Part shown: piece by piece, positions 24,847 through 32,753 of the stretch | Layout: every line of letters begins with the position of its first letter | Position numbering within the stretch: position 1 is the stretch's first letter | Assembly: GCA_013287135.1 (NCBI GenBank) | Contig: JABDEK010000042.1 | Coordinates: 1-33,952 of the forward strand | Length of the DNA: 33,952 nt | Origin: Acidobacteriota bacterium | GTDB lineage: Bacteria; Acidobacteriota; Terriglobia; Acidiferrales; UBA7541 | Direction of reading: 5' to 3' | The notes under the pieces: model-generated | What the model saw: the letters and a program-made list of their open reading frames with translations, nothing else | Told to the model about the DNA's origin: nothing | Database searches by the model: none | Translations under genes and position numbers: made by a program

Positions 24847-25308
24847 CTATTTCTGTTGCTCCGCCGTGGACCAATTCACAGCCGAGCCATATTCATAAAC
24901 CAGCTGCGCGCCACGATCGGCTCCAAAAATAACTAACACTCCGAGAACGCCGAGGCCCAGCAACATCACCTTTCGCAATTGAATGGTGAAATTCCGCCGC
25001 ACAGAGAAGGCAAAAATGCAAAGAGCTACCGCGAGGCTTGTCGATACCAGCATCAACGCCTGATGAATTCCCACCACGCGTTGAGCCGCGCCCGGAGGAA
25101 CGGATTTTTCCGCTACAAGTCCCGTCAACGCCGTAACCATTGCAGCCAATGTCCCCAGATAAAGCATCCTCGAAGCCGTTCGCTGCATCTCGTCGCTCGT
25201 GCGCCACACAGCCAGCAAATCAAACAGCAATGCGGCGAACCACAACACGATAGGAAAATGAACGAAAATTGGATGGTAGTTCAGCGCCGCTTTTAGGCCC
25301 GGAAGCAT
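24847..25308 (-). CDS. DUF2231 family inner-membrane protein
   Basis: A 153-residue membrane protein with four hydrophobic segments (about 12-33, 47-66, 80-104 and 112-132). The opening N-Y-H-P-I-F-V-H-F-P-I-V-L-W is the family signature, with histidines at the membrane face; a further histidine lies in G-I-H-Q-A-L near the third segment. DUF2231 proteins are often found near cytochrome and redox genes and have been suggested to bind haem, but nothing in this neighbourhood supports a specific role. The ATG has a strong AGGAGG ribosome site, and a well-spaced promoter lies upstream. It probably drives the DUF4287 gene too. Confidence 0.85.
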   Translation of the reverse strand: MLPGLKAALNYHPIFVHFPIVLWFAALLFDLLAVWRTSDEMQRTASRMLYLGTLAAMVTALTGLVAEKSVPPGAAQRVVGIHQALMLVSTSLAVALCIFAFSVRRNFTIQLRKVMLLGLGVLGVLVIFGADRGAQLVYEYGSAVNWSTAEQQK

Positions 25309-25351
25309 AGAGGGTACCTCCTCGAATCGCAGATGCGTGTGTTAAGGGCGC

Positions 25352-25380
25352 ATTATGTGTCAGCCTCAAAGCCAGGTAAA
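25352..25380 (-). promoter_or_regulatory. Promoter of the DUF2231-DUF4287 pair
   Basis: Reading leftward: TTTACC (25375-25380), 17-base spacer, CATAAT (25352-25357), start near 25345. On the opposite strand a TATGAT at 25387-25392 could serve the DUF3052 gene, so the intergenic region is a compact divergent promoter. Confidence 0.55.
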
Positions 25381-25416
25381 TAGTTGTATGATTCGCCGCG
25401 ATTCCGGAGTTGCGCC

Positions 25417-25842
25417 ATGCCTCCAAAAAATCCATCGAAACCGCGCGCGCCTGAGCGGGATTACTCCCACCGCACTCTCGCCGAAAAGCTGGGGATAAAG
25501 CCAGGCCAGCGCGTGGCCGTTCTGGGTGTGGAGGACGCGGAATTCCAGCGAGACCTAGAAGCCATCGTTTCGGACTATTCGCGCGGAGATGGGCTAAGAG
25601 AGGCGGACCTGATTTTCTTTTCCGCGGAAGCGAAACAAGACCTCTCGAAATTGAAATCTCTCTCACGCTCGATTTGCAAATCGGGTGGTATTTGGGTTGT
25701 TTATCCAAAGGGGCAAACCCACATTCGCGAAATTGATGTAATCAACGCGGGAAAAACTGCCGGACTCACAGACAATAAAATAGTTCGCTTCTCCGCAACG
25801 CATACAGCTCTGCGCTTTGTTATTCCTATCGCGAAACGCTGA
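25417..25842 (+). CDS. DUF3052 family protein
   Basis: I chose the ATG at 25417, which has GGAG seven bases upstream; an in-frame TTG at 25384 would add eleven unlike residues. The 141-residue product has a Lys/Pro-rich start and the DUF3052 pattern: Y-S-H-R-T-L-A-E-K-L-G-I-K-P-G-Q-R-V-A near 15-33, an acidic middle, A-D-L-I-F-F near 61-66, and G-G-I-W-V-V-Y-P-K-G near 87-96. The alternating strands suggest a small Rossmann-like domain without an obvious cofactor loop. No signal peptide or membrane segment. Function unknown; it sits between a divergent membrane-protein gene and the ABC cassette with no sign of sharing an operon with either. Confidence 0.8.
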   Translation: MPPKNPSKPRAPERDYSHRTLAEKLGIKPGQRVAVLGVEDAEFQRDLEAIVSDYSRGDGLREADLIFFSAEAKQDLSKLKSLSRSICKSGGIWVVYPKGQTHIREIDVINAGKTAGLTDNKIVRFSATHTALRFVIPIAKR

Positions 25843-25960
25843 TTCGGTCTGTTTGCGAAGGCGTCCGCGAGCGCCGCAGTCTGGATCCGGCGCGCAGCAT
25901 TCCACCTCAGTATGAGCACCACGAATGCAAATTCCGGCATCGTCCTGTCCGGCGGCGTCT

Positions 25961-25966
25961 TATTAT
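25961..25966 (+). promoter_or_regulatory. -10-like box immediately upstream of the oppD-like gene
   Basis: TATTAT ends six bases before the ATG at 25973, so transcription would start at or next to the start codon. No good -35 is seen and no Shine-Dalgarno precedes the ATG. Suggestive of a leaderless message, weaker than the ruvA case. Confidence 0.35.
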
Positions 25967-25972
25967 GTTCTT

Positions 25973-26980
25973 ATGGCCACACGGCTGGACGTGCGCAACC
26001 TGACCGTAGAATTGCCAACGCAAAGCGGCTGGGTGCGGCCTGTAAACGAAGTCTCCTTCGTCCTCGACGAAGCGGAAACTCTAGGCATTGTCGGCGAGTC
26101 GGGCTCCGGCAAAACCATGCTTTCGCTGGCGCTGATGGGTCTGGAACCGCCGGGAGCGCGCCGAAAAGGCCAAGTTTGGCTTCACGAGCGAGATAGCGCG
26201 GCAGATAAACGCGGGATAAATGTTCTTGCGGCGTCACCCAGTGAAATGCGCGCGTTGCGCGGTCGGGAAATCGCCATGATTTTCCAGGAGCCCATGACGG
26301 CGCTCAATCCCGTAATGCGCGTAGGCGCGCAGATTGAAGAAGCTATCCGCGTCCACGAAAATCGTCCGAATCAAAACCAGATTCACTCCCGCGCAATTCA
26401 ATCGCTCGAACGAGCCGCTTTATCAGATCCAAAACTCCGCGCGCGGCAATACCCTCATCAGCTTTCAGGGGGCTTGCGTCAACGTGTGATGATCGCAATG
26501 GCCTTGGCCGCCGGTCCCGGAATTCTAATTGCCGACGAGCCCTCCACTGCACTTGACGTCACCGTGCAAAAGCAAATTCTTGAATTGTTGGCTAAGCTGC
26601 GCAAGGAACTTCGTCTTTCGCTGCTTTTTATCACGCATGACCTCGGTGTCGTGGCACAGGTCGCCGATCGAATTATCGTGATGTATGCAGGCCGAATCGT
26701 CGAAGAAGGTCCCACCATGGAAGTTTTGCGCCATCCGCGCCATCCATATACGGAAGGCTTGCTCCGGGCAGCTCCTCATCTCGAACGTGGAAAGTTGGTT
26801 CCGATTCCAGGCACAGTTCCGGCGCTAAACGCTCTGCCCTCAGGCTGCGCATTCGCGCCGCGGTGTCCTTACCACGTAACGGAATGCGATGCCGCAGTTC
26901 CGGATAACCGGCCGGCGGATTCAAATCATCGTGCGAGGTGTATTCTCGTCTCATGTGCGCAGCCAATGACAATGAACTGA
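25973..26980 (+). CDS. oppD: Peptide/nickel-type ABC transporter ATPase (OppD/DppD family)
   Basis: ATP-binding subunit of the OppD/DppD type. From the ATG at 25973 it has 335 residues: Walker A G-E-S-G-S-G-K-T near 38-45, Q-loop M-I-F-Q-E-P-M-T-A-L-N-P near 101-112, signature L-S-G-G-L-R-Q-R-V near 163-171, Walker B I-L-I-A-D-E-P-S-T-A-L-D near 183-194, switch histidine in F-I-T-H-D, and the C-terminal oligopeptide-transporter extension with cysteines in C-A-F-A-P-R-C-P-Y. All are intact, so it should be an active ATPase. The frame runs upstream to 25925, but those residues do not belong to the fold. It overlaps the following methyltransferase gene by 28 bases. No permease or binding protein is in the window. 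Confidence 0.9.
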   Translation: MATRLDVRNLTVELPTQSGWVRPVNEVSFVLDEAETLGIVGESGSGKTMLSLALMGLEPPGARRKGQVWLHERDSAADKRGINVLAASPSEMRALRGREIAMIFQEPMTALNPVMRVGAQIEEAIRVHENRPNQNQIHSRAIQSLERAALSDPKLRARQYPHQLSGGLRQRVMIAMALAAGPGILIADEPSTALDVTVQKQILELLAKLRKELRLSLLFITHDLGVVAQVADRIIVMYAGRIVEEGPTMEVLRHPRHPYTEGLLRAAPHLERGKLVPIPGTVPALNALPSGCAFAPRCPYHVTECDAAVPDNRPADSNHRARCILVSCAQPMTMN

Positions 26981-27771
26981 AGGCGCTCGTACGTAAACAA
27001 TTCACGAGCACCGCGGAAGTTTTTGGTAATTATGCGGTCACGCATCGTGTTACGGATGCGGAATTGCTCGCGCGTCTTGTGTGCGCGGCTCCAACAGATC
27101 GGGCGGTAGATCTGGCCTGCGGTCCCGGGACACTGGCATTGAGATTTGCTCGCCATGTGAAATGGGTTTGTGGCCTGGACTTCACTCCTGCAATCCTCGA
27201 ATTGGCGCGCCGGAATGCATTGAGGGAAGGACTTTCCAATCTCGTTTGTGTTCTCGGCGATGCCCAAGCGCTGCCATTCGGGGATAGTTCGCTCGATCTG
27301 GCTGTTACCAGTTTTAGCTTGCACCACATTTCAGATCCAGCGAGTGTGCTGCGGGAAATGGCGCGTGTACTTAAGCCCGGAGGCCGTGTGGGCGTGCTCG
27401 ACATACTTGTATCCGAAGACCCCAAGGTTCGCGAATTGAATAATCGAATCGAGCGAATACGCGACAACTCGCACGCGCGCTCTTTGGCTCGAAGTGACTT
27501 CGACCGAATTTTTGGCCAGGCAGGACTACGCATGGTTGCTTCGGAAGAGCGAGGCCATCCCCGCACATTTGATCATTGGATGCACGTGGCCGGATGGAAA
27601 CGCACGGACTCTCAATATATCGAGGCCCGACAGTTGATGGAATCTTCAATGGCTGATGACGGCGCCAACTTTCATCCGAGGTTTGAACCCGCCGAAGTGG
27701 TAAAGCCTGGTGAAGAGCCGGACATCTACATGATTAATACTGGAATTTATATCGCTGCCGAGAAAATCTAG
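26953..27771 (+). CDS. SAM-dependent class I methyltransferase, coupled between two ABC ATPases
   Basis: The 272-residue protein (ATG at 26953; a GTG at 26938 is the alternative) carries the class I methyltransferase fold: motif I D-L-A-C-G-P-G-T-L-A near 53-62, an acidic residue after strand 2 (G-L-D-F-T), motif with G-D-A-Q-A-L-P-F near 101-108, then F-S-L-H-H-I-S-D-P and V-L-K-P-G-G-R-V-G. It belongs to the broad UbiE/COQ5-like Methyltransf_11 group; the substrate cannot be told. The C-terminal third contains D-H-W-M-H-V-A-G-W, not assignable. The gene overlaps the oppD-like gene and its stop is one base before the oppF-like start, so all three must be translated from one message in step. 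Confidence 0.88.
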   Translation: MCAANDNELKALVRKQFTSTAEVFGNYAVTHRVTDAELLARLVCAAPTDRAVDLACGPGTLALRFARHVKWVCGLDFTPAILELARRNALREGLSNLVCVLGDAQALPFGDSSLDLAVTSFSLHHISDPASVLREMARVLKPGGRVGVLDILVSEDPKVRELNNRIERIRDNSHARSLARSDFDRIFGQAGLRMVASEERGHPRTFDHWMHVAGWKRTDSQYIEARQLMESSMADDGANFHPRFEPAEVVKPGEEPDIYMINTGIYIAAEKI

Positions 27772-27772
27772 C

Positions 27773-28573
27773 GTGCAGAGCGAAAAGTTTCTCGAGGTCC
27801 ACAACCTCAAGAAGTCCTACTCCGTTTCTACCGGTGCGTTTACGAAGTCCAATCGCCGAACTGTCGCAGTGGACAACGTAAGTTTCGCGCTGGAACGCGG
27901 GGACACTTTGGGAATTGTGGGCGAATCAGGCTGCGGCAAAACGACGCTCGCGCGAATGATCCTGCGGCTGATTGAGCCTGACTCCGGCGAAATCTTATTT
28001 CGCAATCAGAATTGGCTCCGAGCGCGCGGTTCCGACCTCCGGGCGCTGCGCCGCACGATGCAAATGATTTTCCAGGATCCCGTGGCATCGCTTAATCCGA
28101 GAATGAAAGTCGGCGCAATCGTCGGCGAGCCACTTGCTGTACACGAGCCTAATCTTTCGCGCAGGGACCGTCGCAAACGGGTGGCGGAAATTCTCGAATT
28201 AGTCGGTCTCGGCCTTGAATCCCTCTACCGCTATCCGCACGAATTCTCCGGGGGACAACGCCAGCGCATTGGAATTGCCCGAGCCTTGATTCTAAGGCCT
28301 GAGCTCGTGATCGGTGACGAGCCGGTTTCGGCCTTGGATGTTTCGGTCGGCGCGCAGATTCTTGACTTGTTGGCGCACCTTCAGCGCGAGTTCTCCCTGA
28401 CGTTGATTCTTATTTCCCACAGTCTTCCGGTGGTCGCGCAACTCGCCACCCGAGTTGCCGTCATGCAGAAAGGACGGATCGTAGAAATTGGTTCAGCTGA
28501 TGAGGTGCTTGGCGCCCCGCAACATCCCTACACAAAAGCACTTATTGCCGCGGTACCGCAGATTCCTGTTTGA
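27773..28573 (+). CDS. oppF: Peptide/nickel-type ABC transporter ATPase (OppF/DppF family)
   Basis: Second ATPase of the pair, 266 residues, starting at a GTG one base after the methyltransferase stop. Walker A G-E-S-G-C-G-K-T near 50-57, Q-loop M-I-F-Q-D-P-V-A-S-L-N-P near 99-110, signature F-S-G-G-Q-R-Q-R-I near 157-165, Walker B L-V-I-G-D-E-P-V-S-A-L-D near 178-189 and I-S-H-S-L-P are intact. The usual cysteine-containing C-terminal extension of OppF/DppF is missing; the protein ends shortly after H-P-Y-T-K-A-L. OppD and OppF types normally form a heterodimer under two permeases, so this one presumably pairs with the upstream ATPase and works with membrane subunits encoded elsewhere. Confidence 0.9.
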   Translation: MQSEKFLEVHNLKKSYSVSTGAFTKSNRRTVAVDNVSFALERGDTLGIVGESGCGKTTLARMILRLIEPDSGEILFRNQNWLRARGSDLRALRRTMQMIFQDPVASLNPRMKVGAIVGEPLAVHEPNLSRRDRRKRVAEILELVGLGLESLYRYPHEFSGGQRQRIGIARALILRPELVIGDEPVSALDVSVGAQILDLLAHLQREFSLTLILISHSLPVVAQLATRVAVMQKGRIVEIGSADEVLGAPQHPYTKALIAAVPQIPV

Positions 28574-28751
28574 TGTAAATGGGCGTTCCTGTCCCTGCGC
28601 TTGCAAATACATTGTCGCTTTCATTCCCACGCTACAAGTTCTGAATCCGCAGAAATCGCGGTACACTTTCGCCCTGGTAATTTACTGTCGAATGCGAACG
28701 TAGTGATCTAGGAATCGGCATTAGATTGTTTTCAAATTGCGGAGGTGAAGT

Positions 28752-29498
28752 ATGGCCACTCCAGTGATCCCGTCTCCGGAACCCGCAAAGCCCGACAGCT
28801 CGATGGCCCGAATTTTCGGCGTTCTTTTCAGCCCCAAACGTACGTTTGAATCGATCGTTCGGTATCCGACTTGGCTGGCCCCATTAATTGTTTTGACTCT
28901 GCTCAATTTCGTAGTGAGTTCCGTCCTCGCTAAGCGCGCAGATTGGAGAGAAGTTGTTCGAGAGCAACTCGAACAAAGCGGCAAGTTGGATAAAATTCCT
29001 CCAGATAAGCGCGAAGACACAATTGATGGAGGAGCCATCATCGGTAAGAATATAACCTACGTGGCAGGCATGCTCGCGCCTTCATTCTTGGTTCTGATCA
29101 CTTCGGCGATTTACCTGGCGGCATTCAATTTGATATTTGGCGCACAACTAGACTTTAAGACGACGTTTTCCATAGTCAGCTATGCGTCGATTCCCTCGGG
29201 ACTTCGGGCGATTTTAGGCACAGTCATTCTTCTACTAAAAGACCCGACCACGATAAACCCCAATAATTTCGTGGCCTCGAATGTCGCTGCCTTTTTAAGC
29301 AGCGATTCGCCGAAATGGCTGATAACCTTTGGTTCATTTCTCGACCTCTTCGCTTTCTGGAGTCTCGTACTCACTGCAATTGGGTTTAGCGTGGTAAATC
29401 CCAAAAAGATTAAACCCGGTACTGCGATAGGCGTAGTTGTCGGAGTGTATTTGGCCTTTTTGTTCTTGTTCGTCGGACTTGCTGCGGCTTTCGCCTGA
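28752..29498 (+). CDS. YIP1-family inner-membrane protein
   Basis: A 248-residue polytopic membrane protein. After a short Pro-rich cytoplasmic start, the segment F-G-V-L-F-S-P-K-R-T-F-E-S-I-V typical of bacterial YIP1 proteins appears near 22-36; five hydrophobic stretches follow (about 43-62, 102-125, 140-165, 195-215 and 224-247). A soluble stretch with E/K/R residues lies near 66-98. The ribosome site GGAGGTG is strong. The gene ends 13 bases before tgt on the same strand. YIP1 proteins in eukaryotes act in membrane traffic; for bacteria the function is unknown. The 178 bases upstream separate it from the ABC cassette; I see no clear promoter there. Confidence 0.8.
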   Translation: MATPVIPSPEPAKPDSSMARIFGVLFSPKRTFESIVRYPTWLAPLIVLTLLNFVVSSVLAKRADWREVVREQLEQSGKLDKIPPDKREDTIDGGAIIGKNITYVAGMLAPSFLVLITSAIYLAAFNLIFGAQLDFKTTFSIVSYASIPSGLRAILGTVILLLKDPTTINPNNFVASNVAAFLSSDSPKWLITFGSFLDLFAFWSLVLTAIGFSVVNPKKIKPGTAIGVVVGVYLAFLFLFVGLAAAFA

Positions 29499-29504
29499 TA
29501 CAAT
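29496..29504 (+). promoter_or_regulatory. Extended -10 element immediately before tgt
   Basis: TGATACAAT fits the extended -10 form TG-n-TANNAT. It ends seven bases before the tgt ATG at 29512, placing the start site at 29511. No Shine-Dalgarno lies in between, so a leaderless tgt message is predicted. The -35 region is poor, as often with extended -10 promoters. Confidence 0.5.
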
Positions 29505-29511
29505 TCCGCGG

Positions 29512-30627
29512 ATGGCATTTCAGTTTGAGGTAATTGCAACCGAACCAACCGGGGCGCGGTTAGGCCGATTGACCACGCCGCACGGCGTAATCGAAACACC
29601 GGCGTTCATGCCTGTGGGGACCGCGGCAACGGTGAAAGCCCAGAGCCAAGCGGACCTGGAATCGCTTGGCGTTCAGATTCTTCTTTCCAATACCTATCAT
29701 TTGTTTCTTCGTCCCGGCCATGAACTTATTCGCGATATGGGCGGGTTGCATTCCTTTATGTCGTGGCCCAGAGCTATTCTTACCGATTCCGGCGGTTATC
29801 AGGTATTCAGTTTGAGCGAACTACGAAAAGTGACCGACGAGGGTATTACTTTTCGTTCTCACCTCGACGGCTCCGCGCATTTTCTTTCGCCTGAAAAAGC
29901 GCTGGAAATCGAAATTGCGCTCGGAGCGGACATCATCATGGTTCTCGATGAATGCATCGAGACGCCTTCCACCGAACAGCGCGCGCGAGACGCTGCCGCT
30001 CGTACGTTGGATTGGGCGCGTCGCTCGCAGAATTATTTTCAGCAGCACGGCGACCCTGCGGAACAGATGCTTTTCGGAATCGTTCAAGGCGGAACGTCCG
30101 GGCAAGTCAGACGCGAAAATGCCGATGCCTTGGTGGAAATGAATTTTCCGGGCTACGCAATAGGAGGACTCGCTGTCGGTGAATCGCACGCGGTCACCTG
30201 CGAGATGACGCAAGTGGCGGTTTCGCGTCTTCCCAACGACCGGCCTCGCTACCTGATGGGAGTCGGCTATCCCGAGCAATTGCCTGATTATGTCGCGCTG
30301 GGCATCGATATGATGGACTGCGTCTTACCTACACGCAGCGCTCGCCACGGGTGTCTGTTCACCTCAGAAGGACGCCTGCTAATTAAGAACGCTCGATATT
30401 CCAACGACGCGAGGCCCATTGACGAGAAATGCGGCTGTGCCGTATGCCGCCGCTACTCTCGCGCATATCTCAGACACCTTTATTTGTCCGGTGAAACTCT
30501 CTCAGCCATCCTAAACACCCAGCACAACATCTACTTTTACCTTGACATAATGCGCGAAATTCGCGAGGCTATTCGTTTTGGGAAGCTCGAAAAGTTCCGC
30601 TCTGACCTTCAGGCCCGCCTCAAATAG
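29512..30627 (+). CDS. tgt: Queuine/preQ1 tRNA-guanine transglycosylase
   Basis: Exchanges the wobble guanine of GUN-anticodon tRNAs for preQ1, a step of queuosine synthesis. The protein from 29512 has 371 residues, close to the family norm. D92 in T-D-S-G-G-Y-Q-V matches the proton-relay aspartate, D269 in D-C-V-L-P-T-R matches the nucleophile, F-G-I-V-Q-G-G near 188-194 the base-binding loop, and the zinc set is complete: C307, C309, C312 and H338, spaced as in the Zymomonas enzyme. An upstream in-frame GTG/ATG reaching into the YIP1 gene is not supported by family N-termini. It leads the classical tgt-yajC-secD-secF cluster; queA is not in view. Confidence 0.96.
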   Translation: MAFQFEVIATEPTGARLGRLTTPHGVIETPAFMPVGTAATVKAQSQADLESLGVQILLSNTYHLFLRPGHELIRDMGGLHSFMSWPRAILTDSGGYQVFSLSELRKVTDEGITFRSHLDGSAHFLSPEKALEIEIALGADIIMVLDECIETPSTEQRARDAAARTLDWARRSQNYFQQHGDPAEQMLFGIVQGGTSGQVRRENADALVEMNFPGYAIGGLAVGESHAVTCEMTQVAVSRLPNDRPRYLMGVGYPEQLPDYVALGIDMMDCVLPTRSARHGCLFTSEGRLLIKNARYSNDARPIDEKCGCAVCRRYSRAYLRHLYLSGETLSAILNTQHNIYFYLDIMREIREAIRFGKLEKFRSDLQARLK

Positions 30628-30733
30628 GCAAACCTAAGCAGGTGTTGGGCGCCCTAACAGGCGGAGGGGACTGAACGGTTCTTGATTCGCCCTCGGTTAG
30701 CGTGCCCGCTTAAAAGGGAAAGGCGCAAATAAC

Positions 30734-31066
30734 GTGATGCTGGCTTTAGGTGTTCCGCGGACGATCTCGACGGCGCTGATTCAGACGCAGCCGAGCGGGA
30801 TCGCGCTTTTTCTACCTTTGATTCTCATCATGGTTATCTTTTATTTCCTGATGATCCTGCCGGCGCAACGGCGCCAGAAGAAAGTCACCGAGATGCTTAA
30901 GGCGTTGAAAACCGGCGACAAGGTGATTACCAACGGCGGAATTTACGGAACGATCGTCGGCCTGGAAGATGAAGCTGTGCAGTTGCGCGTCGCTGAGCAG
31001 GTGAAGATGAAAGTGGCCCGCAGCGCCATCGCAGGGCTCCAGGCAGAACCTCCCAAGGAGAGTTAG
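30734..31066 (+). CDS. yajC: Preprotein translocase accessory subunit YajC
   Basis: Small inner-membrane partner of SecDF. The 110-residue protein has one transmembrane segment (about 24-42, A-L-F-L-P-L-I-L-I-M-V-I-F-Y-F-L-M-I-L) followed at once by the hallmark P-A-Q-R-R-Q-K-K, then the soluble domain with L-K-T-G-D-K-V-I-T-N-G-G-I-Y-G-T-I-V-G near 57-75. Start could be the GTG at 30734 or the ATG three bases later. It lies 106 bases after tgt and nine bases before secD. Known YajC proteins are about 85-115 residues, so it is complete. Confidence 0.95.
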   Translation: MMLALGVPRTISTALIQTQPSGIALFLPLILIMVIFYFLMILPAQRRQKKVTEMLKALKTGDKVITNGGIYGTIVGLEDEAVQLRVAEQVKMKVARSAIAGLQAEPPKES

Positions 31067-31075
31067 AAAGCCCGA

Positions 31076-32701
31076 ATGAATTCCCAGCTCAGGTGGAAGT
31101 TTATTTTTATCGCTGCGGTCCTACTCTTTTGTATTTATGGTCTTATATGCGCGCCCACGTTCCCGACGTCTTGGACTCAGGTTAAGCAGAATCTCGCGGA
31201 TCGCATCAAGCTTGGCTTGGATTTGAAGGGAGGCAGCCACTTAGTTTTGCAGGTACAAGTGGATGAAGCCATTGGCCAGCGCTGCGATCAAGCTGTCGAT
31301 CAGATCACCAAACAAGTTCACGAAAAAAATATCACCGTCGGCGAAATTCGCCGTGTGGACGACACGCACATTTTAGTCCGTAACGTCGACCCCAACACAT
31401 CCGGGGCTTTTCGCGATCTGGTGAACAGTCAGTTTACCGACTGGGCCATTGCTCCGGCAGCCGGTGAAGACAACGGTTACCTTCTGACAATGAAGCCTTC
31501 GGTCGTCGCCGATCTGCGCCGCGACACGATGGATCAATCGCTCGAAACAATCACGCGACGTATCAACGCGCTCGGACTTACCGAGCCGACCATCGCCTTT
31601 ACCGGCCGTGGGGACAATGAGATTCTTGTTCAGCTTCCCGGCGAAGGCGATCCAACTCGCGCAAAATCTGTGATTCAAGCGGGCGGGCAACTTGAGCTTA
31701 AACTAGTAGTCGACGAGCAAATATATCCCTCCGAGGTAGCCGCGTTGGGAGCTCATGGTGGAGTGTTGCCCCCGGGAACTGAAATTGTGCCGGGTAGGGC
31801 TGAAAGTACGCAAGCCGGACAGCCGCCCCAGCAAGGTTTTTATATACTCGAGCGCGCGCCCATTGTTACTGGGCAGGACTTACGCGGTGCAAGCCCGGCG
31901 CCCAGCTCGAATAACCCCGGACAGTACGAAGTTCGCTTCCAACTTTCCACTGCGGCGGCGCAGAGGTTCGGGCCGTTCACTGAATCAAATATTGGCCATA
32001 AGATGGCCATCGTGCTTGATCATCGGGTTTACACAGCTCCGGTGATTAACGGCCGGATTGAAGATTCGGGGATTATTGAAGGCCAGTTCAGTCAGGAATC
32101 GGCGCAAGACCTTGCGCTTGTGCTGAGAGCTGGAGCGTTGCCCGCATCCATCAAGTATTTGGAAGAGCGGACCGTTGGTCCATCTTTAGGAGCTGATTCC
32201 ATTCGTCAAGGGGTACGCGCTTCCATCGGTAGCATCATCGTGGTGATGATTTTCCTGGTGATCTATTATCGGTCGAGCGGCGTCAATGCAGTTGTGGCCC
32301 TCGCCCTAAACCTGCTAATCCTGCTCGCGTTTATGGCGTATGCAGGGGCCGTGCTTACTCTGCCCGGAATTGCGGGCGTGATTCTAACGATCGGCATGGG
32401 CGTGGATTCCAACGTACTAGTATTCGAGCGCATCCGGGAAGAGCTAAGAAGTGGAAAAGCTCCGGCCTCGGCCGTGGCAGTCGGGTTCGATCGGGCCTTC
32501 CTGACGATCATTGATACCCACGTAACTACCATTGTTTCAGCGATTTTCCTGTTCTTGTTTGGGACTGGACCCGTGCGCGGGTTTGCCGTTACCTTGGTGA
32601 TTGGTTTGCTGGCTAACGTGTTTACTTCAATTTATGTGTCACGGGCTATCTTCGATTGGCATCTTTCACGTAGGGGGCGCCAGGCGGAACTGAGCATCTA
32701 G
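31076..32701 (+). CDS. secD: Protein translocase subunit SecD
   Basis: Proton-motive-force-driven helper of SecYEG that pulls exported proteins across the inner membrane. The 541-residue protein has a first membrane segment (about 7-24), the motif L-G-L-D-L-K-G-G-S-H-L-V-L near 43-55, a large periplasmic domain (about 60-360, with R-F-Q-L-S-T-A-A-A-Q-R-F in the second part), and the C-terminal five-segment bundle opening with V-G-P-S-L-G-A-D-S-I and including G-M-G-V-D-S-N-V-L-V-F-E-R-I-R-E-E near 441-457, whose D is essential for proton transport. Length and order are normal. secF follows after 52 bases. Confidence 0.97.
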   Translation: MNSQLRWKFIFIAAVLLFCIYGLICAPTFPTSWTQVKQNLADRIKLGLDLKGGSHLVLQVQVDEAIGQRCDQAVDQITKQVHEKNITVGEIRRVDDTHILVRNVDPNTSGAFRDLVNSQFTDWAIAPAAGEDNGYLLTMKPSVVADLRRDTMDQSLETITRRINALGLTEPTIAFTGRGDNEILVQLPGEGDPTRAKSVIQAGGQLELKLVVDEQIYPSEVAALGAHGGVLPPGTEIVPGRAESTQAGQPPQQGFYILERAPIVTGQDLRGASPAPSSNNPGQYEVRFQLSTAAAQRFGPFTESNIGHKMAIVLDHRVYTAPVINGRIEDSGIIEGQFSQESAQDLALVLRAGALPASIKYLEERTVGPSLGADSIRQGVRASIGSIIVVMIFLVIYYRSSGVNAVVALALNLLILLAFMAYAGAVLTLPGIAGVILTIGMGVDSNVLVFERIREELRSGKAPASAVAVGFDRAFLTIIDTHVTTIVSAIFLFLFGTGPVRGFAVTLVIGLLANVFTSIYVSRAIFDWHLSRRGRQAELSI

Positions 32702-32753
32702 CTAGGGAACAAATCGGGAAGTCCCGGTGTCAAATAATGGCGGATAGGACTCG

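Noticed and set aside
30628-30733. GGGCGCCC-centred dyad after tgt as a terminator
   Set aside because: The stem has no room for a loop and no T-run follows, and tgt-yajC are commonly co-transcribed.
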